From: Bradyrhizobium diazoefficiens
GTDB taxonomy: Bacteria > Pseudomonadota > Alphaproteobacteria > Rhizobiales > Xanthobacteraceae
Assembly (NCBI RefSeq): GCF_018131015.1
Contig: NZ_JAFCJJ010000006.1
Coordinates: forward strand, 186,001 to 250,000
Direction of reading: 5' to 3'
Length of the DNA: 64,000 nucleotides
Part shown: positions 1 to 7,141 of the stretch, in pieces
Layout: every line of letters starts with the position of its first letter
Numbering within the stretch: the stretch's first letter is position 1
Notes under the pieces: model-generated
The model's input: the letters and a program-made list of their open reading frames with translations, nothing else
Told to the model about the DNA's origin: nothing
Database searches by the model: none
Program-made: the position numbers and the translations under genes

Positions 1-752
1 ACCTGCTTGTGCTTCACGGTATCGGCCATCTCGCTGACGAGGCGGCGGGTGCGCTGCGCCACCTGCACGAGGTTCTCGCCGGGCTGGAGCAGCTCCTTGG
101 CGAAGGTGCGGGTGAACACCGAATTGGGATTGGCGTCGTCATTGGAGAGCCGGTCGAGCGCGGTCTGGCGGGGTCCCGCCGAAAACACCGAGAACACGCC
201 CTCGGGCAGCTGCACCATCGGCGCGAGCCCGCCGCCGCCCGCCACCGCGCGCGTGCCGGCGCGCTCGAACGGGTTGTTACGGCAGGCGTCGAATACCAGG
301 ATGGAGGTCCGCGCCTTGCGGTTCTGCAGACGCTCGACGATGCGGTCGGCCAGAATAGAGGCATCGCGCACCAGTTCCTCCTGGCCTTCGGTGGCGGCCG
401 GCACGTCGGTCGGCAGCAGATAGTTCTGGCCCGCGATCTCGAAACCGTGGCCGGCGTAGAAGAAGAACGCGGTGTCGCCGGGCTCGATCGCCCGGTCGAA
501 TGCGAGCAGCGTCTCGGAGAACTGCCTGCGGTTCTGGTTCTCCGCAACCATCACCGAGAAGCCGAGTTGCTTCAGCGTATCGCCCATGGTGCGGGCGTCA
601 TTGACCGCCTTGAGCAGCTTCGGGACGTTCTTGTAATCGTTGTTGCCGACGACGAGCGCCACGCGCTTTTCGGCATAAGCGGGCATGGCGAGGCCGCTCA
701 GGACCGCTGCAAGGCCAACCGCTGCCAGAATTCTGAAAAGCCGACGCGTCAT
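1..752 (-). CDS. Caspase-family (peptidase C14) secreted protein, 3' end outside window
   Basis: Reading the complement from ATG at 752 gives 250 residues open to the window edge. Residues 1-27 look like a Sec signal peptide (positive start, hydrophobic core, PAYA then EKR). The caspase p20 fold follows: VALVVGNNDY at about 31-40, a catalytic His in FYAGHGF (His102) and a catalytic Cys in FDACRNNPF (Cys157). Both members of the Cys-His dyad are present, so it is probably an active metacaspase-like protease exported to the periplasm; its substrate is unknown. An in-frame ATG at 767 would add five residues. Long open frames on the other strand here are GC shadows. The C-terminal part cannot be judged. 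The gene is divergent from the AraC regulator, with about 195 bp between them. Confidence 0.85.
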   Translation of the reverse strand, partial: MTRRLFRILAAVGLAAVLSGLAMPAYAEKRVALVVGNNDYKNVPKLLKAVNDARTMGDTLKQLGFSVMVAENQNRRQFSETLLAFDRAIEPGDTAFFFYAGHGFEIAGQNYLLPTDVPAATEGQEELVRDASILADRIVERLQNRKARTSILVFDACRNNPFERAGTRAVAGGGGLAPMVQLPEGVFSVFSAGPRQTALDRLSNDDANPNSVFTRTFAKELLQPGENLVQVAQRTRRLVSEMADTVKHKQ

Positions 753-947
753 CGCAAAGGTTCCCATGGCAGGGCGCGCCACGTCGGTTCCCCCGGACGG
801 TTCATCGGAAAACCTCGCGCCCTTCGATGTCATAGTCGATCCAGCCATGGCGGCGGTTCAACCGTGTCCAGCTTCTGGCCTATGGCAGGCCTCGCCGGAA
901 TCTGCTCTGTCTTGGACTTAACTCCGTTCGAGCCGAGGGCTTTTTGC

Positions 948-1910
948 GTGTTTCGCTGGTGCACCGACGAGGTCGAGCCGCATGACCGCTTCGACTACTG
1001 GCGCGAGGTGCGGGCCAAGGGCCTGTTCGGCGTCACCGCGGAGCTCGCGCGCGAACGGCGCGCGGACTTTTTCGGCGAATTTTCGCTGCGCCAGACAGGC
1101 ATTGCCGGGCTCGTCGAGCTGAAGGCCTCGGCCTATTCGGTCGAGCGCAGCGAAGCCGACATCGGCCGCGCCCCCGGCGACAGCATCTGTGTCTACCATC
1201 AGCTAGGTGGCGGCGGCTGGTTCGGCGGCATGCGCAGCGGCGACTTCGCCATTGCCAATGGCAGCTTCGCCACCAGCCATACCGACCTGCCCTATCGCAC
1301 CGCGCCGCTCGGCACGGCCGGTTTCCACCTGCGCATCCTGAAGATCCCCCTCGCTGGCCTTGCGACGCAGGACCGGCGCATGCGCGAGCTCGCGCCCAAG
1401 GCCTTCAGCGACGCCGGCCTCGCCCCCCTGCTCGGCTCCTGCTTTGCCGATCTCGACGAGGTCACCACGAACGGCGGCGCGTCGCATGGCGACGATCTGG
1501 TGCAGGCGCTCGCGCATCTGGCGCTGATCGAGCGCGGCATCGTCAGGCCCGGCAGCCGGCGCGGACAGGCTGCGCTGCGGACCGCCCGGCTGTCGCTGGC
1601 GCGTCGGCTGATCGTCCGCCATCTCAGGGATCCGGACCTCGCGCCGGCGACGGTGGCCGACCTGCTCGGCATCTCGGTCCGCCACCTGCACATGCTGTTC
1701 GAGGCGGCGGAGCGGAGCTTCTCGCAGACGGTCACGGACGAGCGGCTGAAGCAGAGCCGCCAGCTGATGCGCGCGGCGCCGGAACGGCTGATTGCCGACA
1801 TCGCGAGCGCCTGTGGCTTCGAGAGCCTTGCGACCTATTACCGGGTCTTCAATGCAGCCTACGGCATGGCACCGGGCGATTACCGGGCCAAGGCCTCCGA
1901 AGCCAGCTAG
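948..1910 (+). CDS. AraC-family transcriptional regulator
   Basis: About 320 aa. The N-terminal two thirds resemble the AraC ligand-binding-like domain (AraC_binding_2 type; the opening DEVEPHDRFDYWREV is typical). The C-terminal 100 residues hold two helix-turn-helix motifs: PATVADLLGISVRHLHMLF and IADIASACGFESLATYYRVF, ending with GMAPGDYR, the AraC signature. I chose GTG at 948 because GAGGG lies about 10 nt upstream and the domain begins immediately; an in-frame ATG at 882 would add 22 residues without domain character. No target or effector can be read. It may control the divergent caspase gene, but no operator is obvious. Confidence 0.85.
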   Translation: MFRWCTDEVEPHDRFDYWREVRAKGLFGVTAELARERRADFFGEFSLRQTGIAGLVELKASAYSVERSEADIGRAPGDSICVYHQLGGGGWFGGMRSGDFAIANGSFATSHTDLPYRTAPLGTAGFHLRILKIPLAGLATQDRRMRELAPKAFSDAGLAPLLGSCFADLDEVTTNGGASHGDDLVQALAHLALIERGIVRPGSRRGQAALRTARLSLARRLIVRHLRDPDLAPATVADLLGISVRHLHMLFEAAERSFSQTVTDERLKQSRQLMRAAPERLIADIASACGFESLATYYRVFNAAYGMAPGDYRAKASEAS

Positions 1911-2032
1911 CGGAACGGCCGCCCAGCGGTGCGGGCCGTCGCGGCCGGGCGGAAAAGCCCAGCCGCGCCCGCTATTTGGGCAAAGACGAGCGAAAACCTC
2001 AGGTTTTTTAGGGTCTTCCCGCGGCTGCTCCA

Positions 2033-2060
2033 TTGACTTTGGCCGATTCCACCCTATGTT
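2033..2060 (+). promoter_or_regulatory. Candidate sigma-70 promoter of the RNA helicase gene
   Basis: TTGACT, 16 nt, TATGTT. It lies within the 309-bp gene-free stretch 1911-2219 and would give a leader of about 150 nt before the helicase ATG. A long leader would suit cold induction, which is known for many DEAD-box helicases, but no cold box was identified. Nothing else was recognised in the stretch apart from GC-rich sequence just after the AraC stop. Confidence 0.4.
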
Positions 2061-2219
2061 CCGTGGCGACGCGGCTCAGATCGAAGAGCGATTCCTGAGC
2101 CTGGCGCTTTGTTCGCGTAAGTCAGCACCCCAAGCTTCCTAGAAAGCGCGCCGTTTCGGGGTGGAACGCGACAGCCTTTTTACCCTCGATTCCGAACGGC
2201 GGTTTCGACCAGAGGCTCA

Positions 2220-3782
2220 ATGTCCTTTTCCAATCTCGGCCTGTCCGAAAAAGTCCTCGCCGCAGTGGCGGCCACCGGTTACACAACCCCCACCCCCATT
2301 CAGGAACAGGCGATCCCCCACGTCCTCGCACGCAAGGACGTGCTCGGCATCGCCCAGACCGGCACCGGCAAGACCGCGGCCTTCGTGCTGCCGATGCTGA
2401 CCATCCTCGAAAAGGGGCGCGCGCGGGCACGCATGCCGCGCACGCTGATCCTGGAGCCGACGCGCGAGCTCGCCGCCCAGGTCAAGGAGAACTTCGACCG
2501 CTACGGCGCCGGCCAGAAGCTCAACGTGGCGCTACTGATCGGCGGCGTCTCGTTCGGCGACCAGGATGCCAAGCTGACGCGCGGCGTCGACGTGCTGATC
2601 GCCACCCCCGGCCGCCTGCTCGACCATACCGAGCGCGGCGGCCTCTTGCTCACCGGCGTCGAGCTGCTGGTCATCGACGAAGCCGACCGCATGCTCGACA
2701 TGGGCTTCATTCCCGACATCGAGCGCATCTGCAAGCTCGTCCCCTTCACGCGGCAGACCCTGTTCTTCACCGCGACCATGCCGCCGGAGATCCGGCGCAT
2801 CACCGAGGCCTTCCTGCACAACCCGCAGAAGGTCGAGGTGTCCAAGCCCGCGACCACGGCCGTCACCGTCACGCAGTCCCAGGTCCCCGCCGGACGCGAG
2901 GCGCACGAGAAGCGCGAGCTGCTCCGCCGCCTGCTCCGCGAGGCCAAGGATCTCAAGAACGCGATCATCTTCTGCAATCGCAAGCGCGAGGTCGCCGTCG
3001 TTCACAAATCGCTGCAGAAGCACGGCTTCAGCGTCGGCGCCCTGCACGGCGACATGGACCAACCGGCCCGCATGGCGGCGCTTGAACAGTTCCGCAAGGG
3101 CGAATTGCCGCTGCTGGTCGCCTCCGACGTCGCCGCCCGCGGCCTCGACATTCCCGAGGTCAGCCACGTCTTCAACTTCGACGTCCCCCACCACCCCGAC
3201 GACTACGTCCATCGGGTCGGCCGCACCGGTCGGGCGGGTCGCACCGGCACCGCCATTTCGATCGTCACGCCGCTCGACCAGAAGTCGATGGTTGCGATCG
3301 AAAAGCTGATCGGCCAGAGCATTCCGCGCGCCGAAGGCGACTACGAAATCCGCACCGAGTCCTCCGATCAGGGCGACCGTCCGCGCGAGAGAAGCGGCCG
3401 CGAGCGGACGCGCGGCGGACGCGCCAAGCCGCAGCGCGGCGAGCGGCGCGGCCACGACCGCGAGCGCAGCCACGAGCCGCGCGAGGCGCGTGGCGAGGCA
3501 AGGCATTCTGCCGAGGCAAGGCATTCGTCAGAGGCAAGGCATTCGTCAGAGGCAAGGCATTCGTCAGAGGCAAGGCATTCCTCCGAGGCAGGGCACGCAT
3601 CCGAGCCGCGGCATGCGCCGGAGCCGCGTCGCGGCGTGCGCCAGCAGGCCGACACGTCGCATGTGCCGTCCATCGGCCGTCCCGAGCCGCGCCGCCAGCG
3701 TGAGGCGGACAGCGAGCCCGGCGATCACTCGCATCTTCCGGCGTTCCTGCTGCGCCCGGTGCGTTCGCCCGCGGGCGCCTGA
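2220..3782 (+). CDS. DEAD-box ATP-dependent RNA helicase, RhlE type
   Basis: 520 aa, cytoplasmic RNA remodelling enzyme. All helicase motifs are visible: Q motif (PTPIQEQAIP), I (AQTGTGKT), Ia (PTRELA), Ib (TPGR), II (VIDEADRM), III (FTATM), IV (IIFCNRK), V (ARGLDIP) and VI (HRVGRTGRAGR). The RecA-like core covers about residues 1-370. The remaining 150 residues are a basic, disordered tail rich in Arg, Glu, Gly and His, including a six-residue repeat EARHSS encoded by an 18-bp DNA tandem repeat. Such tails usually provide unspecific RNA binding. It may work with RNase E, also in this window, as RhlE/RhlB-type helicases do in degradosomes, but nothing here proves that. No operon partner. Confidence 0.93.
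   Translation: MSFSNLGLSEKVLAAVAATGYTTPTPIQEQAIPHVLARKDVLGIAQTGTGKTAAFVLPMLTILEKGRARARMPRTLILEPTRELAAQVKENFDRYGAGQKLNVALLIGGVSFGDQDAKLTRGVDVLIATPGRLLDHTERGGLLLTGVELLVIDEADRMLDMGFIPDIERICKLVPFTRQTLFFTATMPPEIRRITEAFLHNPQKVEVSKPATTAVTVTQSQVPAGREAHEKRELLRRLLREAKDLKNAIIFCNRKREVAVVHKSLQKHGFSVGALHGDMDQPARMAALEQFRKGELPLLVASDVAARGLDIPEVSHVFNFDVPHHPDDYVHRVGRTGRAGRTGTAISIVTPLDQKSMVAIEKLIGQSIPRAEGDYEIRTESSDQGDRPRERSGRERTRGGRAKPQRGERRGHDRERSHEPREARGEARHSAEARHSSEARHSSEARHSSEARHSSEAGHASEPRHAPEPRRGVRQQADTSHVPSIGRPEPRRQREADSEPGDHSHLPAFLLRPVRSPAGA
3495..3602 (+). repeat. 18-bp in-frame tandem repeat, six copies, in helicase tail
   Basis: Six consecutive 18-bp units of the form GAGGCAAGGCATTCGTCA. Units 2, 3 and 4 are identical; units 1, 5 and 6 carry a few changes, and a seventh decayed unit follows. 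Each unit encodes E-A-R-H-S-S or a close variant. Because 18 is a multiple of three, copy-number change would lengthen or shorten the tail without a frameshift. Confidence 0.95.
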
Positions 3783-3942
3783 GGCGCGACGTTCTATCGT
3801 GCGGCCACACTGCTGCACGCGTCTTCGATCATGCATCCGTGACCGGCCCGTTTACCGGCCGTTCACGATCCTCCTCTAGTTTCAGACCATAATTTAAGCA
3901 TTGCAGCGATCGGCCGCGCCCCGATCGCCGTGGGGATGTCCC

Positions 3943-5010
3943 GTGGTCAAAGTGCTCGATGAACACGAACGCACTGTCGCGTTCGCCGAGGTCGCCCTCG
4001 GCCAGATCCGATCGCTCCGCCAGACTGCAATTCCCCGCAACTACGAAATCTGGTACGTCTACGCGACCGGATACAACGCGCCGCTCAACAAGATCATCAA
4101 CGAGACGCTGGCGCGCAACGGCAAGCTGAGCGAAGCCGACCTCGAGCAGATCTACGAGACCTATCTCTCCCACATCAAGACCACCGACCGCATCGACAAG
4201 GTCGGCGCGCGCGTCATTGGCGAGATCGACGACGTGATGAAGGTTTTGGGCGACGCCCTCGACATGACCGGCTCCTACGACGCCAGCCTCTCGGGTGCGA
4301 CCGAAAGGCTGGCATCGGCCAAGGGCCGCGAGCAGGTCAAGACCATCGTCGAGACGCTGCTGCGCTCGACCGGCGAAATGCGCGAGACCAACAAGGCGCT
4401 GGAAGACCGCCTGACGCTGTCGAAGAACGAGATCAGCAACCTGCAGCAGAGCCTGGAGGCGATCCGCGCCGAGAGCCTGACCGATCCGCTCACGGGGCTC
4501 GGCAACCGCAAATATTTCGACCGCATGATCGGCATGGCGGTGCAGACCGCGCTCGCCAGCGGCGAGCCGCTGTCGCTGCTGCTGTTCGACATCGACCATT
4601 TCAAGTCGTTCAACGATTCCTACGGCCATCTCACCGGCGATCAGGTGCTGCGGCTCGTCGGCCTGTCGCTGAAGCAGACCATCAAGGGCCAGGACATCAC
4701 CGCGCGCTATGGCGGCGAGGAGTTCGCGGTGGTGCTGCCGAACACGGCGCTGCGCCAGGCCTTGACGGTCGCCGATCACATCCGCCGCGCGGTGATGGCG
4801 AAGGAATTGAAGAAGAAATCGACCGGTGAGATCCTCGGCCGGGTCACCATCTCGGTCGGCGTCTCCATGCTGAAGCAGGGCGACGACACCGATGCGCTGA
4901 TCGAGCGCGCCGACGCCTGCCTCTACGCCGCCAAACGCAACGGCCGCAACCGCGTGATCTGCGAAGTCGATCCGGAATTCGCGGTCGAGACGCATAACCG
5001 CGTGGCGTGA
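3943..5010 (+). CDS. GGDEF diguanylate cyclase
   Basis: About 355 aa. The N-terminal 170 residues are soluble, helical and of no named family, with a coiled-coil-like stretch (NKALEDRLTLSKNEISNLQQ) before the catalytic domain. The GGDEF domain starts at LTDPLTGLGNRKYFD and carries the active-site signature RYGGEEF, so it should make cyclic di-GMP from two GTP. The usual RxxD inhibitory site before the signature reads KGQD here, so product feedback may be lost. No membrane segment or EAL domain is present. Start: GTG at 3943, preceded by GGGGA; a TTG at 3901 is also in frame but less likely. The input signal is unknown. Confidence 0.9.
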   Translation: MVKVLDEHERTVAFAEVALGQIRSLRQTAIPRNYEIWYVYATGYNAPLNKIINETLARNGKLSEADLEQIYETYLSHIKTTDRIDKVGARVIGEIDDVMKVLGDALDMTGSYDASLSGATERLASAKGREQVKTIVETLLRSTGEMRETNKALEDRLTLSKNEISNLQQSLEAIRAESLTDPLTGLGNRKYFDRMIGMAVQTALASGEPLSLLLFDIDHFKSFNDSYGHLTGDQVLRLVGLSLKQTIKGQDITARYGGEEFAVVLPNTALRQALTVADHIRRAVMAKELKKKSTGEILGRVTISVGVSMLKQGDDTDALIERADACLYAAKRNGRNRVICEVDPEFAVETHNRVA

Positions 5011-5105
5011 TGCGATCACGGCGCGCCGAACGGCCAGCCGCGCTTGACTTTCTAGACTGACGAACGACATCTTCTTCGCCGCCTGAGCATCGAGGATTTG
5101 TCGTC

Positions 5106-5639
5106 ATGCCCAACAATCCCCATGACTTTCATGAGCCGCAGCCGTCCTACACCAGGGATGAGCTGCTGAGATCGAGCGAAGGCGGCTATTTCGGCCCGGG
5201 CAACGCACAATTGCCTGCGCCGCCGATGCTGATGATGGACCGCATCACCGAGATCAGCCTGGACGGTGGCGAGTTCGGCAAGGGCCACATGGTTGGCGAG
5301 CTCGACATCGTGCCTGCGCACTGGTTCTTCGATGCCCATTATCGCGGCGACGCCATCATGCCGCCGACGCTCGCGCTGGACGCCATGTGGCAGATGGTCG
5401 GTTATTGGCTCGGCTGGTCGGGCTCGCCGGGCAAGGGCCGCGCCATCGGCGTCGGCGAAGTCGAGTGCACGGGCGAGATCAAACCAAGCGCACAGCGCGT
5501 GCGCTACGAGGTCACCATGCGCATGGTCCGCCGCGGCAAGCTGGTGCTCGGAATTGCCGACGGTCGCGTCCTTGCCGACGGCGTCTGCGTCTTCACGGCC
5601 AGGGACATGCGGGTCGGCCTGACCAAGGCCGTGGATTAA
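5106..5639 (+). CDS. FabA-like 3-hydroxyacyl-ACP dehydratase, divergent paralog
   Basis: 177 aa, hot-dog fold. The family frame is clear: QLPAPPMLMMDRI near the start, HWFFDAHYRGDAIMPP with the catalytic His, LDAMWQMVGYWLGW with the catalytic Asp. FabA dehydrates 3-hydroxydecanoyl-ACP and isomerises the product to start unsaturated fatty acid synthesis. Unlike canonical FabA (GCHF...MPGCLGLDAMWQ), this protein has DAHY and MPPTLALDAMWQ, so the residue before the catalytic His and the PGCLG turn are changed. No fabB or fabI follows, although fabA is normally linked to them. It is therefore probably a second FabA-like enzyme with altered chain or substrate preference, or a dehydratase without the isomerase step. 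A weak TTGACT...CATCTT promoter at 5044-5073 is possible. Confidence 0.85.
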   Translation: MPNNPHDFHEPQPSYTRDELLRSSEGGYFGPGNAQLPAPPMLMMDRITEISLDGGEFGKGHMVGELDIVPAHWFFDAHYRGDAIMPPTLALDAMWQMVGYWLGWSGSPGKGRAIGVGEVECTGEIKPSAQRVRYEVTMRMVRRGKLVLGIADGRVLADGVCVFTARDMRVGLTKAVD

Positions 5640-5655
5640 GCAGAACGAATGAAAT

Positions 5656-5745
5656 GTAGGGTGGGCAAAGGCGCGCAGCGACGTGCCCACCATCTCCGAG
5701 ATGACGATTCTTAGCGGTGGGCACGCTTCGCTTTGCCCACCCTAC
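5656..5745. repeat. REP-like paired palindrome (GGTGGGCA / TGCCCACC)
   Basis: GTAGGGTGGGCAAAG at 5656-5670 is perfectly inverted at 5731-5745. Inside, CGTGCCCACC (5682-5691) is inverted at 5716-5725. Each half can therefore form its own GGTGGGCA...TGCCCACC hairpin, and the two halves together form a larger palindrome, as in paired REP elements. It lies between two convergent genes and covers the stop end of the TfoX-N gene, where it is translated. This motif is familiar to me as a common intergenic repeat in Bradyrhizobium (recollection, not a search). Confidence 0.85.
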
Positions 5746-6157
5746 GCACCGTTTTCTTGATTGCCTTCTTCGTCGCCCTCGTCTTGGCAACGGACGTCTT
5801 CGGTGCGGCTTTCTTCACCGCCTTCGGCCGCTTCACTTTGGCGCGCACGGCGGCGGCGAGCGCCGCCCTCGCCCATTGCGCAAGCTCCCCGGAATCGTCG
5901 AACAGGCGCGCCGGCAACTGCCAGTAGGAATTCACGGTCACGGTTTTGGCGCGGGTCGAATACTGGAACGGTTTTGAGCCTTCCGCCTCATAGTCCGGGA
6001 TGGTGACCCCGTCGGCACGAAAATAGAGACCTGCGCGCAGCGACAGCGCGAAATTGGTCCCGTCGGCGGAGATGCCGTAGCCGGAGAACATTTTTCGGAT
6101 GGTGACGGGGCCGAAATCGGCGAACAGGTCGATCAGGAATTCGCGGTCCATGCGCAT
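5711..6157 (-). CDS. TfoX/Sxy N-terminal domain protein
   Basis: 148 aa. Residues 1-105 match the TfoX N-terminal domain: FGPVTIRKMFSGYGI, ALSLRAGLYFRAD, PFQYSTRAKTVTVNSYWQLP, then a helical end. The TfoX C-terminal domain of gammaproteobacterial competence regulators is absent, so a role in competence cannot be inferred. From about 107 the chain becomes a Lys/Ala-rich basic tail, and the last nine residues (VGKAKRAHR) are encoded by the palindromic repeat that overlaps the stop codon. The ATG at 6157 is used; the ATG at 6151 is equally possible. Function unknown; small TfoX-N proteins are widespread in Rhizobiales. Confidence 0.85.
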   Translation of the reverse strand: MRMDREFLIDLFADFGPVTIRKMFSGYGISADGTNFALSLRAGLYFRADGVTIPDYEAEGSKPFQYSTRAKTVTVNSYWQLPARLFDDSGELAQWARAALAAAVRAKVKRPKAVKKAAPKTSVAKTRATKKAIKKTVRRVGKAKRAHR

Positions 6158-6160
6158 GCT

Positions 6161-6299
6161 CTCGCGTGCCCCGGACGCAGCGCAGCGTGTAACGATGCGC
6201 TGCTGAGCCGGGGCTCAGTAACCTTGCGCCGGCGAATATAGCGTGGGTCCCGGCTCTGCGCAGCAGCGCAAGCGCGCTGCAGCGCGTCCGGGACAGGAG
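6161..6299. repeat. Large imperfect palindromic intergenic repeat
   Basis: About 139 bp between the TfoX-N gene and the end of the suf operon. The outer left arm (TGCCCCGGACGCAGCGCAGCG, from 6167) matches the complement of the right arm ending at about 6295 (CTGCAGCGCGTCCGGGACA). A second inner pair, GCGCTGCTGAGCCGGG on the left and CCCGGCTCTGCGCAGCAGCGC on the right, continues the fold. The whole could form one long imperfect hairpin at the 3' end of the suf mRNA. It looks like a dispersed genomic repeat, different in sequence from the element at 5656-5745. Confidence 0.8.
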
Positions 6300-6320
6300 A
6301 GTGATGCGTTGAGGACGAAA

Positions 6321-6719
6321 CTACCCGTCGATCTTGGCCGGCCGGAGCTCGACCGACTCGCCGCAGCCGCAGGCCGAGACCTGGTTGGGGTTGTTGAAGA
6401 CGAACTGGGCCTGCATCTTGTCGGCCTTGTAGTCCATCTCGGTGCCGAGCAGGAACAGCACCGCCTTGGGATCGACCAGGATCTTGACGCCCTTGTCCTC
6501 GACCACCTCGTCGGTCGGGCGGATGTCATGGGCGTATTCGACGGTGTAGGACTGGCCGGCGCAGCCGCCGTTCTTCACCCCGACGCGCAGGCCCACGATC
6601 TCGGAATCGGCGCGCTGGGTCAGCTCGGTGATGCGCTGGGCGGCGGCGTCCGTCAGCCGCATCACCTGCGGGCGCGGGCGCCGCGGCTTCGGAGAGGATG
6701 CTGATGGTGCCTGTGTCAT
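6321..6719 (-). CDS. sufA: A-type Fe-S carrier SufA (HesB/IscA family)
   Basis: 132 aa. The family core begins at MRLTDAAAQRITEL after a 19-residue Pro/Arg-rich extension. The three ligand cysteines of A-type carriers are visible: one in VKNGGCAGQSY and two in SACGCGES near the C-terminus. These proteins accept a newly built cluster from the SufBCD scaffold and hand it to target enzymes. It is the last gene of the leftward suf operon, 50 bp after sufT. Given the operon, SufA is a more natural name than IscA or ErpA. Confidence 0.92.
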   Translation of the reverse strand: MTQAPSASSPKPRRPRPQVMRLTDAAAQRITELTQRADSEIVGLRVGVKNGGCAGQSYTVEYAHDIRPTDEVVEDKGVKILVDPKAVLFLLGTEMDYKADKMQAQFVFNNPNQVSACGCGESVELRPAKIDG

Positions 6720-6769
6720 CTCGTTTATGTGGTCCGTTGCAGATCGAATTCAATGCGAGCCGTGAGGCG

Positions 6770-7141
6770 TCACCACATGTTGAGCACGAGGCGGGCCTCG
6801 TCGCTCATGCGTTCCGGCGTCCAGGCCGGCTCCCAGACGACCTTGACGTCGACCACGCCGACGCCGGGGACGCTGGCGACGGCGTTCTCGACCATGGTCG
6901 GCAGCTCGCCGGCGGCGGGGCAGTTCGGCGTCGTCAGCGTCATCTGCACGTCGACCGAGCGGTCGTCCTTGATCTCGACCTTGTAGATCAGGCCGAGCTC
7001 GTAGATGTCGGCCGGAATTTCCGGATCGAACACGGTCTTCAGGCCCGCGATGATCTCGGTGGTCAGCCGCTCGGTCTCCTCCGGCGGCAGCGCCGAATGG
7101 GTCTCCATCGGATTGGCTTTGATTTCGGCGGTGTCACTCAT
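6770..7141 (-). CDS. sufT: SUF-associated MIP18/DUF59 protein SufT
   Basis: 123 aa. A MIP18 (DUF59) domain starts at LTTEIIAGLKTVFDPEIPADIYELGLIY and contains TLTTPNCPAAGELP with the conserved Cys, ending in the WEPAWTPERMSDEARL segment typical of the SUF-linked group. Proteins of this family help mature Fe-S targets, probably as carriers or adaptors. Its ATG overlaps the sufS stop by 4 nt (ATGA at 7138-7141), so the two are translationally coupled. Confidence 0.9.
   Translation of the reverse strand: MSDTAEIKANPMETHSALPPEETERLTTEIIAGLKTVFDPEIPADIYELGLIYKVEIKDDRSVDVQMTLTTPNCPAAGELPTMVENAVASVPGVGVVDVKVVWEPAWTPERMSDEARLVLNMW

Noticed and set aside
9..947. Plus-strand extension of the AraC frame back to position 9
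   Set aside because: It is antisense to the caspase-like gene, which has a signal peptide and both catalytic residues; the AraC domain starts only at about 948.
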